Part shown: positions 48,580 to 64,000 of the stretch, in pieces
Layout: each line of letters starts with the position of its first letter
How positions within the stretch are numbered: the first letter of the stretch is position 1
Assembly (NCBI GenBank): GCA_012295275.1
Contig: CM022665.1
Span: forward strand, 25,696,946-25,760,945
Direction: 5' to 3'
Length of the DNA stretch: 64,000 nt
Source: Chrysomallon squamiferum
Lineage: Eukaryota > Mollusca > Gastropoda > Neomphalida > Peltospiridae
The notes under the pieces: model-generated
The model's database searches: none
Seen by the model: the letters and a program-made list of their open reading frames with translations, nothing else
Told to the model about the DNA's origin: nothing
Program-made: the position numbers and the translations under genes

Positions 48580-51074
48580 AGTTTTGATGTCAAAAGCCTG
48601 TGGTTTGGACTAGAGTGAACAAATAAAAGTGGACTTGTTTTATCACTGGATTGTTATGCATGGGTATTTCGTTTGGTTATTGGTTTTGTAACGAAAATAC
48701 ACAATACATCCACAGAGTTAATTAGGTCTTGAGATAACAAAACAATCTCAGTAAGTTAATGTGATCCATTAATTTACTAAGTGATTAAATATGCAAAGAA
48801 AAAAAAAAATCTTAGTGTGTAGGACCTTTGATACTTTGGTTGATATGTGCGAGATGTGTTGATCTTCTAAATGGTTGATATATCATTTGTTGGTTTTATT
48901 GCAGTAAAGCAGATTAATGAAGAAGAAAAAAAGAAGAAAAAAAACCCAGGCTAATGTTTTACTAAGAAATGCCAAATGCAAATTGTGGCATAAAAATTTC
49001 ACCCTTGAATTAAAAACAGTCCAGGAAAATTAGTTCTTGGTAAACTTACCTGTTCTGATGTCATGGGTACAAGGGCATTTGTTTTTTTATGTATCAAAAT
49101 GAACATCAAAACATACATGGAGTGTTATAGTATTGGTGTTACTGGTCTATTTTGTTGTAAATGAATTCAAACATAACATATGCAAATTGCATGTTTTAGA
49201 TATTGGTGACAACAATTCAGTGTTGTTAAATCAGTTTTAAAATTAGATGAACTTAACAATATGTAATACATATTTTTTATGATCATTTCATATATATGGT
49301 TCTGTGGAACTTCATTTCTGCATATATTCATTATTTTTCATTTATCTATAAATACAGTTTATTTTATTTTAAAATGTTATGGCTACATGTTTATATTTAT
49401 CTGCTTTGTTTGTGAAAATCGTTTTTACAGGAACATGTGGATATAGAGTGCATTATTAATAATTAAATGCATAATGAGAAACAAATGCTTGATACTAGTG
49501 GAATAGTATAATTATTTTTATTATTCCATGTCTCATGTTGTTTTGTTTATTACAATATTTACATTAAATAAAATATTTCATTCCACGTTTTTTTCTGATA
49601 GACAGAAACACACACTGAATTAGTGCTTGTAATTTAGCGTTTGTTACGTGTTCAGGGTTTTATCTAAAAGGTACTGAAATGAGTAAATTATTGTATTCAA
49701 GCTTTTAGTTAATGTTTTTATAAATTGGTGTAAGTATGTTTTGAGTGTTTGCATCTAATGCATTAACTCGTCAGCTTTTAGATTAAACTTAATAATTTGA
49801 AGATGGAAAATGGTTTATTAAATATAACATAAGAAAAGAGACGTTAACTACTTGTGATTGTAAGACATCAAAGATAAACCCCTGTTTGTACAGTTCTTGT
49901 TTTTAATGGAAATGTAATCATAGTGTATAAAATTGAATGTATACCTAATAAACCAAGTAGTATGGAAATGTTTTTTTTGTTTGTATTATGTTCAAGAAAT
50001 TGTAATTTTTCAGCAACTGAAGGATATATGTGTTAGATTGATGTTTATATCACATTACAGTAAAAAAGATTACAGTATACTGAGTATTTTTCATGACACC
50101 AAGATTGTAATCCAGAAATTATATGAGAAAACAGAAATAGCCACAGATAATATATAAACAAACATAATCATGTATCTGTAATGTTAAAAAATGGTACCAG
50201 GTTTATATTGGAAATATTTTGAATTGTCATCAAATTTGTAATGCTAACATTATATTTGTAGTTTTCAAAGTTTATTTTTGCTTATTACTATGCGTACATT
50301 ATTAACAGAAATTAGTGGCCACAGAAAAATTCCATCTCAAGAAATATGTTTGCAGTATTTTGTGACTTTATAACAAATGCCACATACAATACATTTTTAT
50401 TTTATATTGACAAAGCCTTTTAAATAGATGTAATCAGAAATTTATATGTCATTCTTCACTTGTGAAATCCATATACTTAAACAGAAAACATGCCACCTTG
50501 TTATCTGTAAGTATTTTATTACACTGAAAAAAAAAATATATATTTATATATATAAATTATAATACAAACACTTTATATTGCTTAATTTATAATAGCATTT
50601 AAAATAATAGATCTGATGTCTGTGTATGTATAAAACAATATATACTAAAATTAATAAGTAATCACAATATTAAATATATATAAAGAAGAAATTAATTTAC
50701 TTCATTTTGCAGGAACGAGTTCTTTTATTTGGCATAAAACAGATCTATTTAAAAATACACATTAATATTCACATAAACAATAAGTAAAATAACAAATGAT
50801 TAAAGTATATGTAACAAGAATAACAGGAAGTATGCATATATATTAAAAACCAACAAAAGTAAATAAATAATGCAAAATTAACTAACTACCCTACATAGTA
50901 TATTTCTAAAATACATGGCTCTTTTTCATATTTTAATTATTCATCTTGTTTGTGCTTAGTACAGCCACATCAAAAAAAAACCCAGTTACTGACATGTTGT
51001 AAAACATCATCCTAGGTGTGGTTAAAGAACTGTTTTTAAGAATGATATGCTCAGATTTTCATTATACTTTAACC

Positions 51075-51275
51075 ATCTTGTCTACAGGAAAGAGCAAGAT
51101 AACAGTAAAAAAAAAAACACCTTACTATTAATCTTGTCTACAGGAAAATACCTATATAATAATAAAACAATAAATTGCTGCTGATCTTGTCTACAGGAAA
51201 GTACCTTTATAACTGTAAAAAATACCTTGCTGCTGGAAAGTACTTATATAACTGTATAAGGTACCTTGCTGCTGA
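51075..51275. repeat. Minisatellite, about 55-bp unit, four imperfect copies
   Basis: The unit begins ATCTTGTCTACAGGAAAGTA and ends near CCTTGCTGCTG. Copies start near 51075, 51131 and 51184, with a partial copy near 51236. It is located in the probable AIDA 3' UTR. Confidence 0.75.
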
Positions 51276-51863
51276 TAACAGGTGTTGTGGCACAAAAAGA
51301 TTTCCTGTCTTAATTCCTTTTATAAAAAAAATAAACATCCAATACATGTTTAATAATCATTAATATAGCAAAGCAATGAAATATCCATTATACAAAAATT
51401 TCTGCACTACCAACATGGTATGAAAGAAATTTATATATGCACATTAAAAATTATTCATATAACAAAAATCTTTGGAAATGTAACATTTGATTATGGGTAA
51501 AACAGTTTTGAAAAAAACCCACCAAACAATGGTTTAAATATAAATTCCACTTTCATGACATAAAATAATTTTTAACAAAAAGTTCTATGACAACATTTTA
51601 AAGAAATGCGTAACAAAAATAAGATAACAGTAAATCTTTCACTACTGGCCTAAAGATGATTATCAGCTGATTTTCAATTTTAATATGCACACATAGTGGA
51701 TATTTTTCAGGCTCCTCGATTCTGTTATGGTGTAACAATAACAAAGATGGACTAGAAGTAAAAATCAGTATATTAATAAAGATGTTTCTTTAAAAAAAAA
51801 AAAAAAAAAAAAAGAAAAAGATGTCACAAATTCTACAATTAAGAACAGCAGAATTTAAGATTA

Positions 51864-56729
<4,866 letters not shown>

Positions 56730-58221
56730 TGTAGTTCTGCAACTTATATTTGTTAGTGCTGTGGGAAAAATCAAATTCACATATAAATTCTGAATTGTCT
56801 GAATATTATTTTTACTGATTTCTTTTCTTTCTTAAATCTCTTTTAAACATTTATCACTTTCTGGTTAATCTATATTTTTTTCAAGCAAAAATAGCATTCT
56901 ATAATTATTTGCAACTCTTTTTATTTATTTCCAATTTATTTTTATACTGATTCAGTTAATTTTAATTCAATAATATAAAATTTATTTTTTGACTCTGGCA
57001 ATAGTAAAATCATATAATGATATATTTCAATTCTTAAAGGTTTTTTTAATAGCTATTTTGTTACTATTTATTATTATTATTCATTTAGTTTTATATATTA
57101 AAAAACTGAATTATTCCATTCATACACATATTAGTATATAAATTTACACACACTGAAAAGCAACAATCATGGTACAATAAATTAAATACCATTTCTACTG
57201 TAAGTGTAATGTAGATTTTAAAATTCATATATCAGTTATTTCCTTTTAAAAAATTTTTATTATAAAATACTATTGAAGATTAGCTTTATTAAAGTTCTTA
57301 TTATTATTGTAATTTACCTATGTATTTAATCATCTATTATTTCATTTTTTAATATCTTTAATCAAACAAAAGATTTCTGCCTATATTCAGTTATTAAATT
57401 TGATAAATAAAATTTTAAAACTGTTGTGTTCAGAGTCTTGATATTAGACATGTATCAATTAGAAGGTTTAATAATAGATTATTAATTTTATAGGTATGTT
57501 AAAATCTTGGACTGCACCTGTCAGGAACATGCTGAGTGCACAGAGTGCTATCCCCAAAATGCATTGGTTCATCACAGGAGATTATTTATGGGAGATTTCT
57601 CGATTATAATGGGAGGGATATTTGGATTTTTAAAATCTATAAATTTTTCTTGTGATACTCTTGATTGTAGGATTTCTTCAAGTTCAGCCAATCAAAACAC
57701 ATTGATCAAGTTATAGTTTTCTTCCAAAGTAAAAGTTTTTTTTACTATAATATTTCAACTACAAAATGACAAAATTTCATCTTATTCTGATGTTGCAAAA
57801 GTTGGTTTTGAACTTGGCAGTGGAGTTGCTGTTGCTCCTATGGAATGTCATGGCGAATGAAATTCATTGAAAACAGCTCTTAATCGGGATTGATTAAATC
57901 TTATATATCTAACATAATAACATTTTAGATAATATATATTGTGAGCTTAATGGTCACTATTCTCTTGATTGCCCTTGATTGATGATTTCTGAACATATAG
58001 CTTTTTGCCAACTCATGCTGTCAATTCTCCAATCTAGGTCACATAATCTAAATGATATCATTAGACAATGCACCATATTTACAAAACAACTCATGTTTAT
58101 TGTTGCTTCTTTTAAAAAAATATTAAATTGATTATTCTAAAGGGTTGATGGTACTTTGTGTAGCTGGGTTGTAGGACATTTGCTCACCCAAAAGTAAAAA
58201 AATTGACAACTGCACACCACC

Positions 58222-58254
<33 letters not shown>

Positions 58255-58809
58255 TTATTTATTTATTTCTGGTAACACTGTGAAATATTATGAATGTGGC
58301 TTATTTCAAAGTCAAATGGAAATTTTATCAAATACGAAATTTTATTTACACATTTAACAAAAACATAAATGTGAATATAGCAACAACAACAATTTCTTAT
58401 TTGATATAATATCTATTTGACTCATTTGCTATTAAAATAAGCCACTTTCATAATATTTCAAATATATTTTAAAGAATATTCTGAAACCCCCTTCCCATCA
58501 AAATACTGGCAGTGGGCAACTGTCCTAGCACTACATAACTGATACCTCAGTATAATTATCCTGAAATTTTCATCTAATTGTCTTGAAAAATGATAGGAAA
58601 TACACATTCCCCCCCTCCCGTTTTATCATTGCTTCATCTTCAAGATCTTGGTGTCATTTTGCTATTTGTTTAGTAGTCTTTGTAATGGCACAAAATGTTG
58701 TTAAGTATGACCAGGTTAAGACTTGTTGTAACATATCTATATTAATAATTTTATATACTATAAATATAATTATATTATGTAATAGTTTTCGATATAAATA
58801 ATATAAATA

Positions 58810-58843
58810 AATATTTGACTTTTTTATTTATTTATTTTTTTAA

Positions 58844-58885
<42 letters not shown>

Positions 58886-58897
58886 AATATTAATATA

Positions 58898-58928
<31 letters not shown>

Positions 58929-58954
58929 AATATTAATATATATTTGACTTTTGT
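58810..58954. repeat. (ATT)n block in two tandem copies
   Basis: (ATT)n followed by ATAAATATTAATATAT occurs twice in a row (about 58845-58896 and 58897-58942). ATATTTGACTTTT borders the whole block on both sides (58810 and 58941), suggesting duplication by slippage or unequal exchange. Confidence 0.75.
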
Positions 58955-59297
58955 TCTGCCGGACAGAAAAAAAAAATACTTACAATAAAATATTTATCAT
59001 TCTTATTTTCGTTGTATCTATTTCTTTGTAAATAACAAATTATTTTTAAAAAGTTATTTCGGATTTTTTAAACTTGTAAATAAACACAATCATGGACGCA
59101 GCCATTTTCTAAAATGTCTACCAGAAATGAATCTTGGATGTCGAGAAATAACAAAGAAATATAAAACAAATTAGAGTCCTTTATAAAGCCTTAAGAATAA
59201 AGAAAATGAATATTGGTTATTACAAAATATACTGACATATTTTATAATTAATAGTTAGCTTCCAAAATGTGTCGTAATTGCATGACGAGAATTACAA

Positions 59298-59309
59298 TGC
59301 GCATGCGAG
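59298..59309. promoter_or_regulatory. NRF1-like site in the AIDA/Sos divergent region
   Basis: TGCGCATGCGAG is one step from the palindromic NRF1 consensus (YGCGCAYGCGCR), which is common in TATA-less housekeeping promoters. It is about 300 bp upstream of the Sos start codon, in a locally CpG-containing patch of an otherwise CpG-poor region. Confidence 0.5.
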
Positions 59310-59607
59310 TTAGAGGGCTCTTGGAGACATTTCCTGTAAATGCGGAAATTTACATGAAGCAGCTTAGAGTAAACAACATTAATTAATCGCGTCTTTGATT
59401 ACTTTGATCATTACATAATATAATAATAATGCCTTAGTATTACAATTAACTGTAAGACATGTAAATCAGTTACGGTGCTTCTCCAGAATATGAAAATTAA
59501 TATCAAGGTTATGTCCCTTGTATGTTAAACATGACTGGGCCAGGGAAATATGAGGCAGGCCCAATTTTGAACCTCTGTATACCATAACCTAGTTACAGCT
59601 GTCCGGT

Positions 59608-62600
59608 ATGTTCCCAACTCCGTCTGAGGTATCTGGCCACACTCTTCTCTCTAAAGAGAATGAATCAAAATGGAAAGGCATCTTTATCAACGCTTTGAGA
59701 GTGGTAAGTTCGTGTTTATTGTTTTTTCAGTATTTGAGACTAACTTCACCAAAACAAATTCAGTCGTTTTGATTGGAAAAACTAACTCATGCAATCAAAA
59801 TTGAGTTATTTTGGCCAGGTATGATGGATCAGACAGTAATTAATAAAAATCTTCTTTTTTTAATATAATTTATTTAACTGGCATTTATATTTGAAGAAAA
59901 CATACTGAATGTTTAGTATCTAAGTATGTGTCTTGCAGTGAAAACATATTCATTGATTGGTTAAATATATGTCCAAGAAATAAATTTAACTCCAGTCTTG
60001 AAATAGATATGTTCTGTAAGTATGTTGTTATAATTAAATTTGTTTCACATTGATCAGAATCATCACTCGTGTGTGAGAGAGAGAGAGAGAGAGAGTATAC
60101 TTATCAGACCATTAGAGATTTAGACATACAAAATATGTTTTATCTTTCTTGGTGTTATTTTAGTGGGTGTTAATCTGTTCTTAGTTCATCATATTTTGTC
60201 ATTTTCTTCTTTAATCAGAAAAGTCTTTCTTTTTGTAAGACGTTTTTGTGCTTTTGTTATAGTTTTACTTGATTACATGTATGAATCTTTATACTAAAAC
60301 AGCAGTGTTTGTAGTTAATCAGATGGGATGGTAAAATATAGTAGCAGCAGATCAGCATTTTAAATTAACATAATGATTTGATCCATGGCCAGTTTGTCAG
60401 ACTGACATATAAATTAAATTCTGATTTTGTGGATCATTAATAAAATATATACCAAGTGCAGTATTAATGACATGTATTGATTAATGCTCTGAAAACTCTG
60501 AACAACATAAATACAACTGATCACTTATAGAATGAGTATATGTACTTATTTTTGTTATTCAACTTATTTTTTAATTCAAGTCAGTAATTACTAATATCAG
60601 TGAGTTATTTATTATCAGCAGTGTTGAAATTATGTGAAAAAAACATCTAAATTATTAAATTTTAATTGTTAATTAAGACAGATTTGTTAAGCTAAATGAG
60701 GAAGTACAAACAAACAAACTGTATTGAGGAAATGAATATCATTGGCCATGTTGTTACCTATTTTTATGGTATGCCATAACATGAACACATAAAGTAGAAT
60801 ATAAACATTTAGACAATAGAACAAGGACCAGCATCTACTCAGTAGAACTAGCATTGTTTTGAATTTATGGATTAGGAAATTATACATGTACATATAAATA
60901 CAGAGCTGAATCTTAGTGATAGTCCTGAGTTTTTTGACAACATATATCTCATCTGGGATACCAGTATTGTAACTGCAGTAGTATGTTCGGCTGTCACTTT
61001 TTTTTTTCTGCCTGTGCAGTTGATGATATGGCTAAGTGCACAAAGCTGTGATCAGCAGAGCTGTTCAAACATGCATAGGTTTTGGTTAGGGTTCTTTCTA
61101 AGCTACTCTGGTGCTCTGTTCAGTTGTTGTATTGGTGCTGTTGACATCAGAATGTTACTGCACACATGAAAACATTACCTCTGACTTTAATCTGCAGAAT
61201 GTTTGCTTCAGCCACAGTGCACTTCCTGTTTTGCTTTAAGCATCAAAGGTTCCACTTAGTCACATTAGCGGTTTAAAAAAAATTAGAGGGAATTTGTAGG
61301 GAGCCATTAAAAACATGTTTGCCTGAGTTCAGTTATTCCTGTCATAGTACTTGCTGTAGGACCTAGTCAGTATTTTTCACTGACTTACGAATTACAAGTA
61401 AATCATATTGCAGCTTCCAACAAAACGATGCTGTATACTAATGTCAGTTGGTTAAAAAAAGACAAATACAGGTTGAGAATCTTTTATCTGAAATAACTGG
61501 AAGTATTTCAGATTATAGAATATAAGGAAATAGCACAAGAATAGGATCTAAGTCTAAACACAAATTCCATTTATTATTTCATATGCAGCTTATACAAATA
61601 GTCTGCACAATTTTGTGCATAAAATAAAGTTTGTGTATGCAAAAATCCCAAAACTGTAAGATATCACCATTTCTGCTGCTTGGAAAGTGTTTGGGATTTT
61701 GGAGTTTGATCAAATTTCAAAATTTTGGATAAGGGATTCTCAACCTATAATAGATTATAAAGAAAACCATCTAAAACAAATACAAAATGAAATTGAAAGC
61801 CACTTTAGTAATGAATTTGGGAAAAATTGCAATAAGTTGATTTGTCAACACACTGGGAATCAAAACAACTTAGAATAGGACCTGTTCATGTGCCTTTCTG
61901 ATATTCAGTTACAAAATGTCTATGTTACTGATCTAATGCCAAAATGTTTTTGTTGAAAAATTGGAACAGATAAAATTTTCCTTTATTCAACTGCATGGCT
62001 AAAGAAATTCAGAAACAACACAGCTTTTCTATTCACATGGCACTTGAGGAATTGGGCAGTGTTGATCCCAGTGTTGTTGTTGAGGGATAACAGCAACTTC
62101 AGGAATATCTAACAGATTAGTACTCTGAGAATATTTATAGTTTGGATGAAACATGTTTATTTTATTGATCCAAATTCAACTCTGGCAAGTGGACTGTGTG
62201 AGGTCAAAAAAGGCAAAAAGATCAAGTGACAATGTCGCTGACTGCTGATGCTACTGGAACAGTCTGATTAACTCAGGAAAATGTTTGATCCCAGTATCTA
62301 TATTACATGTTATTTGAATTAAAAGCAAGTTAAATTTTTTCTTTTTGTTTTCTGTTTGTTAGTAAGTTATTACATATTACAGTGTTACAAGTTCTAAATA
62401 TTTAAAGCTAGCTAAATATGAGAACAAATGAGTTAAGTTTATAATGGCAATAAAACACATCACAAACATGACTGCTACTATGAGAGTTGTTCATATACAC
62501 ATCTATATATGTATACTAGCATGCACATGTGTGTATGTTTTTAAATAAAAGAATAAACAACATAAATAAAGAATAAATGATAACAACAGCTGCTGTAAAA

Positions 62601-64000
62601 TTATTAGTTGATTAAAATAACTATTATTTTAATTTTTTTTTCTTTAAATTTGTTTTCATGTTTCATTATTTAAAGCTTGTTAAAATAACAATACAGTCTA
62701 TAGCAGATATTTTAGCATAACCATTTTTTTTTTTACAGGTGCAGCGACAGGGGCATTCCTCACTGAGTGCAAAGGATGATGCACTAGAATACATAGAGCA
62801 ACTGATGATGCAACTTCTAGTTACTCTGTGTCATTCCCAGCCCCACACTGTCCAGGATGTTGAAGAAGTGGTACAGAAAACTGTCCCAGATCCACTCAAT
62901 GAGTTGGCAATTAAAGAGGCTAAAGGAGCACTAGAAAAAGGAAAGAAAAACTCTCATCTGGTGCTACCTGTTGATAAAGTGCATCTACTGCTAAAAGTAA
63001 GAATTTAAAAAAAAATTCACAAAATGTTTATTAATAATCTAAAAATACTCTCCTCCACCTATTGTGCACAAAAAATAAAAGGAAGAGGAAAAAAAAAAGG
63101 AAACCAATAAATACGTTAATTCTTTATTAAAACACAACCAAATTCTTTATTTTTTTTTAAAAAGCCTGTATAATTATTTTAACTGAATACTAAATAAAGC
63201 TTGCAGAAATAATTAAAAGGGTCAGATTCTTGAATAATTTTCTTTAATTTTTGTGTCTTTAGTTATTATGTTATTTTTAGTAATTTTCTGTTACCCCAAT
63301 TTTCATTTGTTATGCATTTTCATTATTTTCATTTTGTTCACTGTATTAGTGTAGATTCTAATCTCATATTTCAAACTAAAATATTATATTTGTAATTTAA
63401 AATACATAAATGAGAATATGAATTCTTAATTTGTTTTTATCTCAGTTCTTTTTGAAATTTTCTTTTAATTTCTAATGTAATAATTAAATCTGATAAATAT
63501 AATTTGTGTATACTTACTTTAATGAAGACAGAGTTGCTGGGACATAAAGTGGACTATCAGGTGGCACTCTATATAGTGGCTGTTCTTGAATATATTGCTG
63601 CAGATATTTTAAAGGTAAAAATTGACATTAATGATTGTAGATGGATTCAGTGAAATATAAAGCCATATTAATTATTTATTTTATAATATTCATTAAGAAA
63701 AATACTCTATGCTTTCACTGATTTCAAAATGTGTACAAAACGTTAAAATATTGTGAATCAAGATTCTGTTTTAATTTATGAAAATATCTTACTAGTGTAG
63801 ACATAATTATTTAAGTTTAACTCTTTCCACTTTTGTAACAAAACTGAATGTTTAACTTTTAACCTTTTCAGTTGTTGTTATTAGTGTCTGAGATTTTCCA
63901 TGAAAATATTTTGTTTTTCAGTTTGCTGGATTCTATGTTAGAAATATGCGCCAGACAGAAATAACATCACAGGATATTAAAGTAGCAATATGTGCAGATC
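59608..64000 (+). CDS. SOS1: Son of sevenless Ras guanine-nucleotide exchange factor, N-terminal part
   Basis: Four exons in view: 59608-59703, 62739-62996, 63528-63614 and 63922 to the window edge, all phase 0. The encoded 96 or so residues after the short first exon ([20 protein letters not shown]...) match the tandem histone-fold domain at the start of Sos: [51 protein letters not shown], then [15 protein letters not shown]. Sos loads Ras and Rac with GTP downstream of receptor tyrosine kinases through Grb2; the histone fold binds membrane lipid and restrains the exchange domain. The DH, PH, REM, Cdc25 and Pro-rich parts lie beyond the window. The exon-3 acceptor is ambiguous (63528 or 63534). 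Intron 1 holds Tigger-like remains. Confidence 0.93.
60074..60096. repeat. Short (GA)n run
   Basis: About eleven GA units in Sos intron 1. Confidence 0.85.
61469..61747. mobile_element. Tigger/pogo-like MITE, 279 bp
   Basis: The ends are inverted: CAGGTTGAGAATC at the left and GATTCTCAACCTA at the right, bordered by TA on both sides, as expected of Tc1/mariner-superfamily insertion. The internal sequence (AGTCTAAACACAAATTC, AATTTTGTGCAT, AAAGTTTGTGTA) resembles, from memory, a mammalian Tigger-type non-autonomous repeat. A 63-codon open frame inside it (61687-61878) is not a gene. It lies in Sos intron 1, about 250 bp from a transposase fossil. Confidence 0.75.
61995..62279 (+). pseudogene. 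Fossil of a Tigger/pogo-type DDE transposase
   Basis: One frame through about 95 codons reads as part of a pogo/Tigger transposase with five stop codons. It includes [15 protein letters not shown], the block around the first catalytic Asp of the DDE domain, and [15 protein letters not shown], the strand that follows in the family. Several stops fall where the family usually has Trp or Arg (TGA or TAA from TGG or CGA), consistent with neutral decay. The rest of the transposase is not recognisable. It may derive from the autonomous partner of the neighbouring MITE. Confidence 0.7.

Larger units (their letters stand above)
47621..51863. other. Space between convergent Rel and AIDA genes
   Basis: About 4.2 kb of AT-rich sequence. 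The left end is Rel 3' UTR and the right end AIDA 3' UTR, which may run to the minus-strand AATAAA at 50724-50729. A four-copy minisatellite is at 51075-51275 and an A-run near 51793-51812. The 74-residue open frame at 49933-50157 has no recognisable family. Confidence 0.5.
56730..59607. other. Space between divergent AIDA and Sos; promoters at right end
   Basis: AT-rich. A minus-strand GTAAGTA donor near 58983 and the CACAG acceptor at 56763-56759 would remove about 2.2 kb as a 5' UTR intron of AIDA (inference). Further content: A-run at about 58230-58253, a duplicated ATT block at 58810-58954, and a YY1-like GCCATTTT at 59101-59108. From 59.28 to 59.6 kb GC rises, with an NRF1-like site. 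The small open frames at 57507 and 58583 are not gene-like. Confidence 0.5.

Noticed and set aside
49933-50157. 74-codon plus-strand frame between Rel and AIDA
   Set aside because: No family resemblance, AT-driven, no splice partners.
61687-61878. 63-codon plus-strand frame
   Set aside because: It starts inside the Tigger-like MITE and crosses its right end; not a gene.

Overview
This is an AT-rich window of an invertebrate animal nuclear genome. Genes are split by many short introns with GT..AG borders, polyadenylation-type AATAAA signals follow the stops, simple-sequence repeats are dense, and decayed DNA transposons sit in introns. The gene set (claudin-like tetraspans, one Rel protein without ankyrin repeats in the window, AIDA, Sos) fits a bilaterian. 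A lophotrochozoan, most likely a mollusc, is my best guess, but I cannot place it to species. All exon borders below come from conceptual splicing by eye: each junction keeps the frame and gives a family-like protein, but no transcript data were available.

Left third (1-15 kb): a minus-strand tandem array of claudin/PMP22-like four-helix membrane protein genes. Two look intact (5889-7263, 182 aa; 11213-12721, 202 aa). One first exon is broken (1-122), one copy is decayed (656-1690), and one terminal exon has no partners (8601-8764). Microsatellites fill the spaces. The first exon at 1-122 and the intact gene at 7263 share a TATA box plus an unusual 15-bp motif.

Middle (15-48 kb): a B3GAT3-type glucuronosyltransferase (+, 15116-18263; proteoglycan linker synthesis) converges on a DESI2-type PPPDE peptidase (-, 24107-27063). 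DESI2 is head-to-head with BCKDHA, the mitochondrial branched-chain keto-acid dehydrogenase E1-alpha (+, 27648-34358). An NF-kB/Rel transcription factor follows (+, 37835-47620).

Right end (48-64 kb): Rel converges on AIDA (-, 51864-56729). AIDA is head-to-head with the start of Son of sevenless (+, 59608 to the window edge), which is cut off inside its histone-fold domain.

Mobile DNA: a complete 290-bp hAT-type MITE with 8-bp target duplications (28973-29262), a 279-bp Tigger/pogo-like MITE (61469-61747), a nearby transposase fossil (61995-62279), and weaker candidates. The neighbouring housekeeping and signalling genes are functionally unrelated. The clearest biology of the window is birth-and-death evolution of the claudin-like array with a conserved promoter module. 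I saw no tRNA, rRNA or CRISPR.
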